Below, in pieces: positions 1-8,824 of a DNA stretch of 64,000 nt (position 1 is the stretch's first letter; each line of letters opens with the position of its first letter). The position numbers were made by a program, and so were the translations under genes. The notes below the pieces were generated by a model. It did no database searches and was not told the origin of the DNA. It saw nothing but the letters and a program-made list of their open reading frames with translations. This stretch comes from Mycobacterium gordonae (GTDB taxonomy: Bacteria > Actinomycetota > Actinomycetes > Mycobacteriales > Mycobacteriaceae), in NCBI RefSeq assembly GCF_001417955.2, contig NZ_LKTM01000350.1:1-64000 (forward strand). The letters are read 5' to 3'.

Positions 1-960
1 TTTGCGTTGCCGGCGATTACGACGCCGGCGATTACGACGCCGCCGTTGACGATCAGCCCGATTGGTGTGGGTGGGTTCGCGTTGCCGGACATCACGACCC
101 CGGCGTTGACGATCCAGCCGATCAGTGTCGCCGGGTTTGCGTTGCCGGCGATTACGACGCCGGCGATTACGACGCCGCCGTTGACGATCAGCCCGATTGG
201 TGTGGGTGGGTTTGCGTTGCCGGCGATTACGACGCCGGCGATTACGACGCCGCCGTTGACGATCAGCCCGATCAATGTGGCTGGTTTCAGCTTGCCGGAT
301 ATCACGACGCCGGCGATTACGACGCCCCCGTTGACGATCGGCCCGATCGGGGTGGGTGGGTTCGCGTTGCCGGCGATCACAACTCCGGCGATTACCACGC
401 CGCCGTTGACGTTGGGTCCGATCGGGGTGGGCGCGTCGCTGTTGCCGGACGTCACGACACAGCCCATCGTCACCCCACCGCTGACGCTCGGCCCTTTCGG
501 CCTGGGTGCGTTCACCCTGCCGGCGGTCACCACCCAGCCGTTCACCACCCAGCCGTTCACCATTCCGCCCATTGGCTTGGCGGCCTTCACCACGCCGGCG
601 CTCACCATCCCGAGCATTCATCTACCCAGCACCACTCTGGCGACCATCAACATCCCCGGCGGTCCGGGCTACCTCAACACGAGCGCTACCCCTTCATCCG
701 GATTCTTCAACAGCGGCCCGGGTGGCAACTCGGGGTACGGCAACAACGGTGTCGGCCTGTCGGGCTGGTTCAACACCAATGCTGCAGGCGTTTTCGGCGG
801 CTCGGGTTACCAGAACTACGGCAACCTCATCTCGGGCTTCTCGAACCTTGGCAGTGGCGTATCGGGCTTCGCCAATACGGGTGAATTGCTGACGAGTCTG
901 CTTTCGGGACTTGCCAACATCGGTGATCAGCTGAACGGGATCTTCCGCATTGCAGCCTGA
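1..960 (+). CDS. PPE family protein, MPTR type, 3' part
   Basis: The frame is open from base 1, so the gene starts upstream of the window and its PPE domain is not visible. What remains (about 319 residues) begins with near-identical repeats of the type LPAITTPAITTPPLT followed by SPIGVGGFA, then changes at about base 660 to Asn/Gly-rich repeats (NSGPGG, NNGVG, NLGSG, NTGEL), the major polymorphic tandem repeat type of PPE proteins. These proteins are exported by ESX-5 and lie at the cell surface; that is family knowledge. It is followed on the same strand by a small lipoprotein and a PE gene. MPTR PPE proteins are typical of slow-growing mycobacteria. Function unknown. Confidence 0.9.
   Translation, partial: FALPAITTPAITTPPLTISPIGVGGFALPDITTPALTIQPISVAGFALPAITTPAITTPPLTISPIGVGGFALPAITTPAITTPPLTISPINVAGFSLPDITTPAITTPPLTIGPIGVGGFALPAITTPAITTPPLTLGPIGVGASLLPDVTTQPIVTPPLTLGPFGLGAFTLPAVTTQPFTTQPFTIPPIGLAAFTTPALTIPSIHLPSTTLATINIPGGPGYLNTSATPSSGFFNSGPGGNSGYGNNGVGLSGWFNTNAAGVFGGSGYQNYGNLISGFSNLGSGVSGFANTGELLTSLLSGLANIGDQLNGIFRIAA
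4..438 (+). repeat. 75-bp in-frame tandem repeats within the PPE gene
   Basis: Units start near 4, 79, 139, 214, 289 and 364. Each is 75 bp (25 residues) except the second, which is 60 bp and lacks one ITTPA block. Several copies are nearly identical in DNA sequence, so copy number is likely to vary between strains and assemblies. Beyond about 438 the repeats continue in degenerate form. Confidence 0.85.
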
Positions 961-1008
961 ACGACGCACCCCAAAAGCACTGAGATGCAGTGAAAGAGAG
1001 GAAGAAAG

Positions 1009-1170
1009 ATGAACCAGAAGTTGCGAGTACCGGTGATCGGTGCGGCGCTGGCGGCACTGGCGGTCTTGGCCGCCACCATGCTCGCTGGTTGCACTATGAA
1101 TGTTCAACCCAACACTCAGAAGCCCGGACCCATGGATTCGGTCGTCGTAGTCTCACCCTCAGACGCCTAG
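1009..1170 (+). CDS. Small lipoprotein (53 aa)
   Basis: ATG at 1009 follows a purine-rich ribosome site (gagaggaagaaag). The 53-residue product has a short basic N-terminus (MNQKLR), a hydrophobic Ala/Leu/Val stretch at residues 7-28 and a lipobox LAGC with Cys30, then a polar tail of 23 residues ending SPSDA. This is a classic Sec/lipoprotein signal, so the mature product would be a lipid-anchored peptide of about 24 residues on the outer face of the membrane. It sits between the PPE and PE genes with about 48 bp upstream. I do not recognise a named homologue. The clean signal peptide and ribosome site argue for a real gene despite its length. Confidence 0.75.
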   Translation: MNQKLRVPVIGAALAALAVLAATMLAGCTMNVQPNTQKPGPMDSVVVVSPSDA

Positions 1171-1298
1171 CGGCTCGGCTCCGGACCGGGCTGACCGGGG
1201 GACGTCGCATCCGACGATCGGTGGACGACGCGATTCAACCCACGCATTGACCGCTCGGCCGACAGACAGCAACGCCACACGACGGCAACCTGATTGGC

Positions 1299-1598
1299 AT
1301 GTCCTTCCTGACCTGCCAGCCAGAAATGCTGAATTCGGCCGCGGCCAACCTTGAGTCGATCGGCGCCGTAATGAACACCAGCAACGCCGCCGCTGCCGTC
1401 CCGATCGCCGGCGTCGTGCCGGCCGCGGCCGACGAGGTGTCGGCTCTGACCGCAGCACAGTTCGCTGCTCACGGCGCTATGTATCAGGCGATCAGCGCCC
1501 AGGCGGCGGCGTTCCACGAGCTTTTCGTGAGCACCCTCGCCGCCAGCGGCGATTGCTACGCGGCGACCGAAGCCGCCAACGCGGCAGCGGTGCGCTGA
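1299..1598 (+). CDS. PE family protein (PE domain only)
   Basis: A 99-residue protein that is essentially one PE domain, about 100 residues being the usual size. It starts MSFLTCQPEML, has the Ala-rich helical hairpin, and carries a YxxxE type VII secretion signal (Tyr87, Glu91) near the end. There is no PGRS extension. Family members are exported through ESX systems, usually paired with a PPE protein. The truncated PPE gene lies about 340 bp upstream, but an MPTR PPE is not the usual operon partner and the small lipoprotein gene lies between, so pairing is uncertain. Confidence 0.9.
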   Translation: MSFLTCQPEMLNSAAANLESIGAVMNTSNAAAAVPIAGVVPAAADEVSALTAAQFAAHGAMYQAISAQAAAFHELFVSTLAASGDCYAATEAANAAAVR

Positions 1599-1789
1599 GG
1601 CATCTTCGGCACGGACCGGCGGGTCTCGTCGGCGTCGTGGGCTGGATCAACGCGGAATCTGTTGGAAAACAGGAAGTTCCACCATCGTGGACGGCGCCCA
1701 CTGCGTGTCCCCCGATCAGCCGACAGACATCCGCCACTGTTGCGTCCGATCGGTGGAGTTATCGAAGCGTGATCATCCCTAACGTTCGG

Positions 1790-3178
1790 ATGGTGACTAC
1801 AGCGGTGTCAGGCGCAGCCAACCTCCAGACCCTCGACGAGCCCGTCGCATACCGCCGGTGTGCCGGCGGCAGCCGACGTTCGGCCGAAAAGTACCGGGCC
1901 ACAAGGGTACTGCGCAGCACCCGGTTGCTGCGTCACCCGACCACGGCGTCCGGCCAGGCCGCGCACAGCGGATATCCCGCGGTCATCTGGTTGCTGCTGG
2001 GCGGCAACTTCGTCGTGCGCGGCGCGGGTTTCGCATATCCGTTCCTGGCCTACCACGTCGCCGGACGTCATCACGCCGCCGACGCGGTGGGCGCGGTCCT
2101 GGCCGCTTTCGGGGTGGGCTGGGCGGTCGGCCAGTTGCTGTGCGGGTGGCTGGCCGACCGGATCGGCGCGCGCCTGACGTTGGTGGCCACCATGTTGGTG
2201 GCGGCCGTAGTGCTGGTGCTGATGGCGCAGGCGTGCAGCGTGCCCGCGCTGCTTTTCGGGGCGGTGATCACCGGCATCGTGTACGACGCGCCGCGCCCGG
2301 TGCTGGGGGCCGCCATCGCCGACCTGGTTCCGGACCCGCAACGCCGCGCCAGACTCGACGCCTTCCGCTTCGGCTGGGTGGTGAGCATCGGGCGCGCCAT
2401 CACCGGCGGGATCGGCGGAATGCTCGTCGGCGTGGTAGGCGTGCCGGTGCTGTTTTGGATCAATGCCGCCGGTTGCCTGACATTCGCCGTCGTCGCCGGC
2501 TGCTGTATCCCCGGCCGCCAACCCGGGTTGGCGACGACGGCGCCCAAGGCCCGAAACATCAGTTACCGCAATGCATTAGCAGACCGTCGTCTCATGCTGC
2601 TGTTCGCCTCGAGCCTGGCCACCCTGATCGCGGTCCGCGGGCTGTACGCTGCCATCCCCATGCTGATGGCCGACCGCGGTCTGGGCGCCGGTCAATTCGG
2701 CTGGGCACAACTGACGAACGCGCTGGCGGGGCTCGCGCTGACCCCGGTGATCACCCCGTGGGTCGGCAGGAAGGTGGCGGCCCGGTTCCACCCGCGGCTC
2801 GACATCCTGGCGCTCGCCGGAATATGGACAACGGCGAGCATGGGATGGGCGGCACTGGCTCACACCACCGTGGACTTCAGTCTGGCCACCGCCATGTCGA
2901 CGCCCGGTGAGGTCGCCTGGTTCGTCATCGCGGCCGGCGTCGTGCACCGGATCGCACCCGTGGCCACCGGCGGCCGCTACCACGGGATCTGGTCGATGTC
3001 AGTGGCGGTGGCTTCGGTGATCGCCCCGATCCTCGCCTCCTACAGCCTGATTCACGGCGGGCACCAACTCGTGGCCATCGTCACGGTGTCGGCCGGAGCG
3101 CTCGGTGCCGCCCTGTGCCTGCCGCTGGCCCGGACCCTGAGTAAATCGGTCCACCCGCCCGCCCACCACGCCGCGTAA
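1790..3178 (+). CDS. MFS transporter
   Basis: About 462 residues with repeated hydrophobic segments from about residue 62 to the end (around 12 membrane spans) and the MFS loop motif GWLADRIGARLTL between helices 2 and 3. It is an inner-membrane carrier; the substrate cannot be read from the sequence. From memory it corresponds to Rv0842 of M. tuberculosis, also upstream of the NarL locus. The start is uncertain: ATG 1790 is the best in-frame codon, but the first 60 residues are not membrane-like and a later start (for example GTG 1805) is possible. The open frame extends back to 1553, where it overlaps the PE gene, which I reject. Confidence 0.85.
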   Translation: MVTTAVSGAANLQTLDEPVAYRRCAGGSRRSAEKYRATRVLRSTRLLRHPTTASGQAAHSGYPAVIWLLLGGNFVVRGAGFAYPFLAYHVAGRHHAADAVGAVLAAFGVGWAVGQLLCGWLADRIGARLTLVATMLVAAVVLVLMAQACSVPALLFGAVITGIVYDAPRPVLGAAIADLVPDPQRRARLDAFRFGWVVSIGRAITGGIGGMLVGVVGVPVLFWINAAGCLTFAVVAGCCIPGRQPGLATTAPKARNISYRNALADRRLMLLFASSLATLIAVRGLYAAIPMLMADRGLGAGQFGWAQLTNALAGLALTPVITPWVGRKVAARFHPRLDILALAGIWTTASMGWAALAHTTVDFSLATAMSTPGEVAWFVIAAGVVHRIAPVATGGRYHGIWSMSVAVASVIAPILASYSLIHGGHQLVAIVTVSAGALGAALCLPLARTLSKSVHPPAHHAA

Positions 3179-3277
3179 GGGGAGCATTCTCCTTGAGCAG
3201 CAACCAGAGTCGGAGCGCGGATACTGGGCCGGCGCGTTGGGTTTCCGGTGTGAACGCGCGCTGAGTAAGGTGTTTCG

Positions 3278-4483
3278 GTGGCATCGGCCAGCGATGTGGA
3301 ACTCGACCGGGTGCGCAGGAACCACCAACTGCGCTCCTACCGGGTCGTCGCCGTCCTACGGATCGGTGTGCTGGCCTTTGTGATCGGCGCCATGGTCGTA
3401 GCCGCACCGCGCTACGAATGGGGTAGCCAGATCGCCCTGATCGTCCTGTACGCATTCGCCACGGTGTCTGCCCTGGTGCTGGCGTTCACGCGGTTCGACC
3501 GGCCCCGCTTCGGCGTCGGCCGGATGGAGCCGTTCGCCTTCACGGCCATCGACGTCATCGTGTTGACCGCCCTGCAATTGGTATCCAGCGACGGGGTCTA
3601 CCCCTTACTGATCATGATCCTGCTGCCGGTGCTGGTAGGGGTCGACATGTCGACCCGGCGGGCGGCGGTGATCCTGGCTTTCACCGTGGTCGGGTTCGCA
3701 CTCGCCGGGGTCCAGGACCATCTGCAGAAGCGGGCGATCGGCTGGCCCGACACCGCCTTCCTGTTCGGGCTGTACGCGTTCATGTGCGTGGCCGCGTTGG
3801 TGGCGGTTCGCATCGAGGAGCGCCATGCCCGCTCGATTGCCGCCCTGAGTGCGCTGCGTGAAGAGCTGTTGGGGCAGACCATGACCGCTTCTGAGGTATT
3901 GCAGCGTCGCATCTCGGAGTCCATCCACGACGGCCCGTTGCAGGATGTGCTGGTGGCGCGTCAGGAGCTCATCGAGCTGCAACTCGACGACCCCGATGAC
4001 GACCGGGTCACCCGTGCGCTCACCGGGTTGCAGAGCGCGTCGGAACGCCTGCGGCAGGCCACATTCGAGCTGCACCCGGCCGTACTCGAGCAGGTCGGGC
4101 TGGCGGCGGCGGTCGAGCAACTGGCCGGGTTCACCGCCAAGCGCTCGGGGATCGAGGTGACCACCGACATCGACTACCCGATGCGCAACGAGGTCGACCC
4201 GATCGTCTTCGGTGTGGCACGGGAACTGTTGTCCAACGTGGTGCGCCACTCCCAGGCCACCAACGCCTGGGTCACGCTCGGCGTCACCGACGACATGTGC
4301 GTGCTGACCGTGGCCGACGACGGGGTAGGCGTCAACAGCGACACCATGGCGCGCCGGCTGGGAGAAGGCCACATCGGACTGGCCTCGCACCGGGCCCGCG
4401 TCGAAGCCGCCGGCGGCGCCTTCGTGTTCCTCGAAGCGGCCAGCGGTACCCGCGTCTGCGTACAGGTGCCGTTGAAGAAGTGA
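3278..4483 (+). CDS. Sensor histidine kinase (HisKA_3 type), NarS-like copy 1
   Basis: A 401-residue kinase. Residues 20-175 form about six hydrophobic segments; a short linker leads to the dimerisation motif SESIHDGPLQD with phospho-acceptor His217, then a HATPase domain with N box (ELLSNVVRHS), VADDGVG and GEGHIGLASHR. It would autophosphorylate and pass phosphate to a NarL-type regulator. GTG 3278 is preceded by AGTAAGG. The convergent response regulator gene ends 22 bp downstream, and a close paralogue follows that gene. The paralogues are nearly identical in the kinase core and differ more in the membrane part, so they probably sense different signals but serve one regulator (inference). 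Confidence 0.9.
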   Translation: MASASDVELDRVRRNHQLRSYRVVAVLRIGVLAFVIGAMVVAAPRYEWGSQIALIVLYAFATVSALVLAFTRFDRPRFGVGRMEPFAFTAIDVIVLTALQLVSSDGVYPLLIMILLPVLVGVDMSTRRAAVILAFTVVGFALAGVQDHLQKRAIGWPDTAFLFGLYAFMCVAALVAVRIEERHARSIAALSALREELLGQTMTASEVLQRRISESIHDGPLQDVLVARQELIELQLDDPDDDRVTRALTGLQSASERLRQATFELHPAVLEQVGLAAAVEQLAGFTAKRSGIEVTTDIDYPMRNEVDPIVFGVARELLSNVVRHSQATNAWVTLGVTDDMCVLTVADDGVGVNSDTMARRLGEGHIGLASHRARVEAAGGAFVFLEAASGTRVCVQVPLKK

Positions 4484-4487
4484 ACCG

Positions 4488-4501
4488 CGCTGCGCGCAGC
4501 G
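4488..4501. terminator. Possible bidirectional terminator hairpin
   Basis: A perfect 14-bp GC palindrome (CGCTGCGCGCAGCG) sits in the 22-bp gap between the convergent kinase and narL genes. There is no T-run, as is common in mycobacteria. The assignment rests on position and symmetry only. Confidence 0.4.
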
Positions 4502-4505
4502 GCGT

Positions 4506-5159
4506 TCAGTCGAGCAGTTTCTGGCGCATCGCTTCGGCGACCGCGGCCGCACGGTCACTGACGCCGAGCTTCTCGTAGAGGCGCTGCACATGCGTCTTGA
4601 CCGTCGAGGGCGCCACATACAGTTCGGCCGCAATGGCCGGGATGCTCTGGCCGCGGGCGATGCGAAGCAGCACCTCGCGCTCTCGCGCGCTGAGCACCGG
4701 AGCGCTGGGGGCGGCGCGCTGACGGATCTCGCCGGCGAGCCCGCCGACGAGCGAAGGAGCCACCACATCGCGGCCCTTGGCGCAGTCGAGTACGGCCTTG
4801 ACGATTTCGGTGCGCGTGGAATCCTTGAGCAGAAAACCGGCCGCCCCCTGCTGCAGGGCCTGGTACACGATCGCCGCCTCGTCGTGCGCCGAGATCAACA
4901 ACACCCGGGTCGGCAGGTCGAAGTTGCGCACCGCCGCCGCCACCTGCGCGCCGTCCATCCCCGGCATGCGGTAGTCGAGCAGGGCGACATCGGGCTTGTG
5001 CGTCTTGATCAGCTCGAGCGCGGACGAGCCGTCGTCGGCCTCGCCCACCACATTCACCGAGCCGCTCAGGGAGAGCGCGCGCACCACGCCCTCGCGGAAC
5101 AGCGGGTGATCGTCACCGACCACCACACGGACCTTCTCAGGGGTCGCAGCGCCGACCAT
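4506..5159 (-). CDS. narL: NarL-type response regulator
   Basis: A 217-residue NarL/FixJ regulator. The receiver domain (1-125) has the acidic pair in GDDHP, phospho-acceptor Asp62 in LLDYRMPGMDG and Lys112 in FLLKDS. The LuxR-type HTH (about 150-212) includes LSAREREVLLRIARGQS and STVKTHVQRLYEKLGV. The sequence matches my memory of M. tuberculosis NarL (Rv0844c, 216 residues) almost throughout. It faces both kinase genes: convergent with copy 1 and divergent from copy 2, which is the Rv0845 position. Phosphorylated NarL binds DNA; its mycobacterial regulon is not readable here. Confidence 0.93.
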   Translation of the reverse strand: MVGAATPEKVRVVVGDDHPLFREGVVRALSLSGSVNVVGEADDGSSALELIKTHKPDVALLDYRMPGMDGAQVAAAVRNFDLPTRVLLISAHDEAAIVYQALQQGAAGFLLKDSTRTEIVKAVLDCAKGRDVVAPSLVGGLAGEIRQRAAPSAPVLSAREREVLLRIARGQSIPAIAAELYVAPSTVKTHVQRLYEKLGVSDRAAAVAEAMRQKLLD

Positions 5160-5204
5160 GGCGAAAGTGTAGCGGCTGCCCGCAAATATCCGACCACTTT
5201 CGCC
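5160..5204. promoter_or_regulatory. Inverted repeat in the narL/kinase-2 divergent region
   Basis: GGCGAAAGTG at 5160-5169 is repeated as its exact complement CACTTTCGCC at 5195-5204, separated by 25 bp. The left arm abuts the narL start codon and the right arm is about 50 bp upstream of the second kinase. It could be a hairpin in the narL leader or a spaced binding site. Confidence 0.4.
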
Positions 5205-5253
5205 TCGCTCGCGGCGTGGCAGCTTTCCAGGATTCGGTGAGTACGGTGTTCCT

Positions 5254-6471
5254 GTGGCGACCAGTGACGTCGAACTGGACCGGGTGCGCAGGGTGCACCG
5301 GTTGCGCTCCTACCGGATCGCCTCGGTGCTGCGAGTCGGGGTCGTGGCGCTGATGATCGCTGCCATGCTCATCGGCACCCGGCGCTCTGAGTGGGCGCAG
5401 CAAAGTGTCCTGATCGCCCTCTACGCCGGGATAGCGGTGTGCTCGCTGGTGTTGGCGTTTGCGCCATCACGCGCGTGGATCGGCATGGGACCGCTGGTCG
5501 GGATGCGCCGACTGGAACCCTTCGCGTTCACCGCCATCGACGTGATCGCGTTGACGGGCTACCAGATGCTGTCCACCGACGGGATCTATCCGCTGCTGAT
5601 CATGACCCTGTTGCCGGTGCTGGTGGGCCTGGACGTGTCAACCCGGCGGGCGGCGGTGGTGCTCGCCTTCACCCTGGTCGGTTTTGCGCTGGCGGTGGTC
5701 GAGGACCCGGTGATGGTCAGGGCGATCGGCTGGCCCGAGGCCGTCTTTCGGTTCGCCCTGTACGCGTTCCTGTGCGGTACCGCGCTGGTCGTGGTGCGCA
5801 TCGAGGAGCGCCACGCGCACTCGGTCGCCGGCCTCAGCGCGTTGCGTGAAGAGTTGTTGGCGCAGACCATGACAGCCTCCGAAGTGCTGCAGCGCCGCAT
5901 CTCGGAGTCGATTCACGACGGGCCGCTGCAGGATGTGCTGGCCGCGCGCCAGGAGCTCATCGAACTGGAGCTCGACCACCCCGATGACGAGCGGGTGAGC
6001 CGGGCTCTGGCGGGACTGCAGAGTGCGTCGGAACGGTTGCGGCACGCCACATTCGAGCTGCATCCGGCCGTGCTGGAAGAGGTCGGGCTGGGGGCGGCGG
6101 TGGAACAGTTGGCCGCGTTCACCGCCAAGCGCTCGGGGATCAGGGTGACCACCGACATCGACTACCCGATACGCAACGCGATCGACCCGATCGTGTTCGG
6201 TGTGGTGCGCGAACTGTTGTCCAACGTGGTGCATCACTCCCGGGCCGAGAACGCCTCGGTGACCCTCGGTATCACCGACGAGATGTGCGTGCTGACCGTC
6301 GGCGACGACGGGGTGGGGGTCAACGGCGACACGATGGCGCGGCGGCTGGGGGAGGGGCACATCGGCCTGGCTTCGCACCGCGCCCGCGTGGACGCCGCGG
6401 GCGGTACCTTCGTCTTCCTCGACGCACCCACCGGGACGCACGTGTGCGTCGAGGTGCCGCTCAAGGCTTGA
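5254..6471 (+). CDS. Sensor histidine kinase (HisKA_3 type), NarS-like copy 2
   Basis: A 405-residue paralogue of the kinase at 3278-4483, with the same layout: membrane segments at about 20-180, His221 in SESIHDGPLQD, ELLSNVVHHS, VGDDGVG and GEGHIGLASHR. Relative to copy 1 it carries a short extra stretch near residues 73-84. By position it corresponds to Rv0845 of M. tuberculosis, so copy 1 is the likely additional one. GTG 5254 is the start. Its 3' end overlaps the convergent flavoprotein gene by 11 bp. Confidence 0.9.
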   Translation: MATSDVELDRVRRVHRLRSYRIASVLRVGVVALMIAAMLIGTRRSEWAQQSVLIALYAGIAVCSLVLAFAPSRAWIGMGPLVGMRRLEPFAFTAIDVIALTGYQMLSTDGIYPLLIMTLLPVLVGLDVSTRRAAVVLAFTLVGFALAVVEDPVMVRAIGWPEAVFRFALYAFLCGTALVVVRIEERHAHSVAGLSALREELLAQTMTASEVLQRRISESIHDGPLQDVLAARQELIELELDHPDDERVSRALAGLQSASERLRHATFELHPAVLEEVGLGAAVEQLAAFTAKRSGIRVTTDIDYPIRNAIDPIVFGVVRELLSNVVHHSRAENASVTLGITDEMCVLTVGDDGVGVNGDTMARRLGEGHIGLASHRARVDAAGGTFVFLDAPTGTHVCVEVPLKA

Positions 6472-8101
6472 CGGACTCGCCTTCACAAAAGTTTCGAGCG
6501 GCCGCGTACCCGGCCCGGTACCCGAAAACCATTGCCGGACCCAGGGTTCCACCGGCGCCGCCGTAGGCCCGTCCGGTCACCCCGCCCATCGCGTTGCCCG
6601 CGGCGAACAGACCGGGAATCGGTTGGCCGCCGACATGCAACACGCGGCCGTCGGGGTCGGTCCGCGGACCGCCCTTGGTTCCCATCGACCCCACGCACAC
6701 GGGTACCGCGTACAAGGGGGCGGTATCGATGGGCCCCAACGTCTTTCCGGCCAGGGTGGTGGCGCGGTCGTCACCCCAGTAGCCGTCGTACGCACTGGAG
6801 CCCCGCCCGAAGTCCGGGTCTGCGCCAGCGGCGACATTGCTGTTCCACTGCTCGATCGTGCGTGTCAGCCCAGCGGCGTCGATGCCGGTCTTGGCACTCA
6901 GCTCAGCGAGATCGGCGGACTCGCAGAACCATTCCGGCACCGGCTCACCCGGCGCGATGCCCAGAAATCCGTAGCTGCGCAGGTGAATCGAGTCGAAAAC
7001 CATCCACGCGCGATCGTTGACGTAGCCGCCGCGGGGATCGAGGTAATGGAAGGCACCGGCCATCGAGTTGTACTCACCGGCCTCGTTGACGAACCGCCGG
7101 CCGGCCCGGTTGACGATGATGCTGCGCGGGCGGGTGCGTTCCAGTCGCACACTGCGGCTGCGTTGTCGACCCTCGATGGTGTCGCCGGGGATGCGCACGA
7201 TCGGTACCCACCAGGCCTCGCCCATGTTCGACAGGTCCGCGCCCAAAGCCATTGCCATGCGCAGACCGTCGCCGGTGTTGTTCGGCGGCGAAACGGCACC
7301 GTGCATGGGTCCGCGCAGAAAAGCCTTGATCAGCAATGGATCCCACTCGAATCCACCGGTGCCCAGGATGACGCCGCGGCGCGCGCGCACATCCATGCTC
7401 AGTTCGGGACCGGCGATCCGTACGCCGGTGACGGCTCCGTCGTCCACGATGAGTTCGGTGGCCCGGGAGTTGGCGCACGGTGCCACCCCCACGTCCAGCA
7501 AGCCCTTGAGCAGACCGGCGATCAACGCGGTGCCGGCCACGCACAGGTCGCCGGAACGCTCCACGTCGGCATGCAGGCGGGCCCTGGTTTCGGCGTCGAA
7601 CCCGACGTTGGACCAGTCGGCGGGGAACGCGGTGATACGGGTGGCCCATTCGCCGATCCGGCTCAGATCGAACGGTGCCGCGCTCAGCGAACGGCCTCCG
7701 GACGGTTGGCCGCCGGGCAGTTCGGGCTGGTAGTCGGGAAAGCCGTCGGCGATCTCGAAGCGCAGACCGCTGTATTTCTCCACGAAGTCGAGCATCGACG
7801 GCCCGGTCCGCACGAACGTCTCCACCAGGGCGTCGTCCATCGAGCCGAAAGACTGTGCGCGCAAATACCGCAACGCGTCTTCGGTTGTCAATTCCCCTGC
7901 CGGTGAACGATTATGGGCCGGAATCCAGACGATTCCACCGGACACCGCGGTCGTCCCGCCGATGGTCCCGGACTTCTCGAACACGCCGACCGTGGCACCC
8001 GCGATCGCGGCGGTCAGCGCGGCCGTCAGGCCGGCACCACCGCTGCCGAGCACGACAACATCGTATTCGTGGTCCCAGAACCGGTTTTGACGCTGCGGCA
8101 T
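6461..8101 (-). CDS. FAD-dependent oxidoreductase, KstD/fumarate reductase flavoprotein family
   Basis: A 546-residue protein with an N-terminal FAD site (GSGGAG, residues 19-24), GGTTAVSGG, and near the C-terminus GRAYGGAGGTLGPAMVFGY, all typical of the FAD_binding_2 family that includes 3-ketosteroid delta-1-dehydrogenase. It probably desaturates a ketone or CoA-linked ring or side chain. It lies 14 bp downstream of the IclR regulator gene on the same strand and has a GAAAGGA ribosome site, so the two probably form one operon divergent from the mhp genes. A second protein of this family (12325-14049) lies in the opposite operon. Steroid specificity is not established. Confidence 0.85.
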   Translation of the reverse strand: MPQRQNRFWDHEYDVVVLGSGGAGLTAALTAAIAGATVGVFEKSGTIGGTTAVSGGIVWIPAHNRSPAGELTTEDALRYLRAQSFGSMDDALVETFVRTGPSMLDFVEKYSGLRFEIADGFPDYQPELPGGQPSGGRSLSAAPFDLSRIGEWATRITAFPADWSNVGFDAETRARLHADVERSGDLCVAGTALIAGLLKGLLDVGVAPCANSRATELIVDDGAVTGVRIAGPELSMDVRARRGVILGTGGFEWDPLLIKAFLRGPMHGAVSPPNNTGDGLRMAMALGADLSNMGEAWWVPIVRIPGDTIEGRQRSRSVRLERTRPRSIIVNRAGRRFVNEAGEYNSMAGAFHYLDPRGGYVNDRAWMVFDSIHLRSYGFLGIAPGEPVPEWFCESADLAELSAKTGIDAAGLTRTIEQWNSNVAAGADPDFGRGSSAYDGYWGDDRATTLAGKTLGPIDTAPLYAVPVCVGSMGTKGGPRTDPDGRVLHVGGQPIPGLFAAGNAMGGVTGRAYGGAGGTLGPAMVFGYRAGYAAARNFCEGESVKP

Positions 8102-8115
8102 GCCTGCGAGTCCTT

Positions 8116-8781
8116 TCAGCTCAGCAGCGCGGACAACTGCTCCGCGGCCCTGATGACCGCGTCCTTGCCGCGCATCACCACGTCTTCGCGGTGGGAGATC
8201 AGATTGATGCAGGTCGGTGGCGCCGGCGCTGGACGTCGGACCGGCACCGCCAGGCCGTAGGTGTTCGGCTCGATCTCACCGTGAGTGGTGACCCACCCCT
8301 GCTGGCGCGCCATGGTGACCAGATCCCGCTCGGCCGGGCGCGGTGGCATGCTCGCCAGCAGCGCGATTCCCGCCGCGCCCCGGTCCAGCGGGTAGCGGCT
8401 GCCTTCGTGGAAGGCGAGCTGATAGGCGACCTGGGTCGGCACGATCACGGCGATCGCCACCTGCTCGTCGCCTTCGGCGATCAGCAGCGACACCGTGGTG
8501 CCGAGTTCGTCGGCCAGTGAGCGCAGCGTGGGCAGGCAGAGTTGCCGGACGTTGTGGTCGAACGACGCGCCGAGTGTCGCCAGCCCGGCGGCCGGACGAA
8601 AGCGGCCGTCCTCGCCTTTGGCGACCAGCCGAAACTCCGCCAGCGTCGCCAGCAATCGATATGCGATTGTGCGGTGCACACCGACCTGGTCGGCGACTTC
8701 CTGCATGGTCAGCCCACCGGAGGAGGATGCCACCAACTGCAGGGCCGTGAGGCCTCTGGCCAGCGTCTGGGAACCCGTCAC
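8116..8781 (-). CDS. IclR-family transcriptional regulator
   Basis: A 221-residue protein with an N-terminal winged HTH (about residues 5-60; LTMQEVADQVGVHRTIAYRLL) and a C-terminal ligand domain. Length is slightly below the family norm of about 250. Start is GTG 8781. It is divergent from the mhp-like genes across a 115-bp region that contains overlapping palindromes. IclR-family proteins such as MhpR of E. coli commonly regulate adjacent aromatic pathways, so it probably senses a phenylpropionate-type compound or its hydroxylated product (inference). Confidence 0.88.
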   Translation of the reverse strand: MTGSQTLARGLTALQLVASSSGGLTMQEVADQVGVHRTIAYRLLATLAEFRLVAKGEDGRFRPAAGLATLGASFDHNVRQLCLPTLRSLADELGTTVSLLIAEGDEQVAIAVIVPTQVAYQLAFHEGSRYPLDRGAAGIALLASMPPRPAERDLVTMARQQGWVTTHGEIEPNTYGLAVPVRRPAPAPPTCINLISHREDVVMRGKDAVIRAAEQLSALLS

Positions 8782-8824
8782 GGCCTTGACAGACCTTCCG
8801 GTGAGAGCGAAGCTCTATATATAA

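Noticed and set aside
4..640. Regular repeats that could resemble a CRISPR array
   Set aside because: The repeats are contiguous, in frame and encode the ITTPA-type tandem repeats of a PPE protein; there are no unique spacers.
1599..1789. Start of the MFS transporter at 1553, within the PE gene
   Set aside because: It would overlap the PE 3' end and add residues that are not membrane-like; ATG 1790 or later is more likely.
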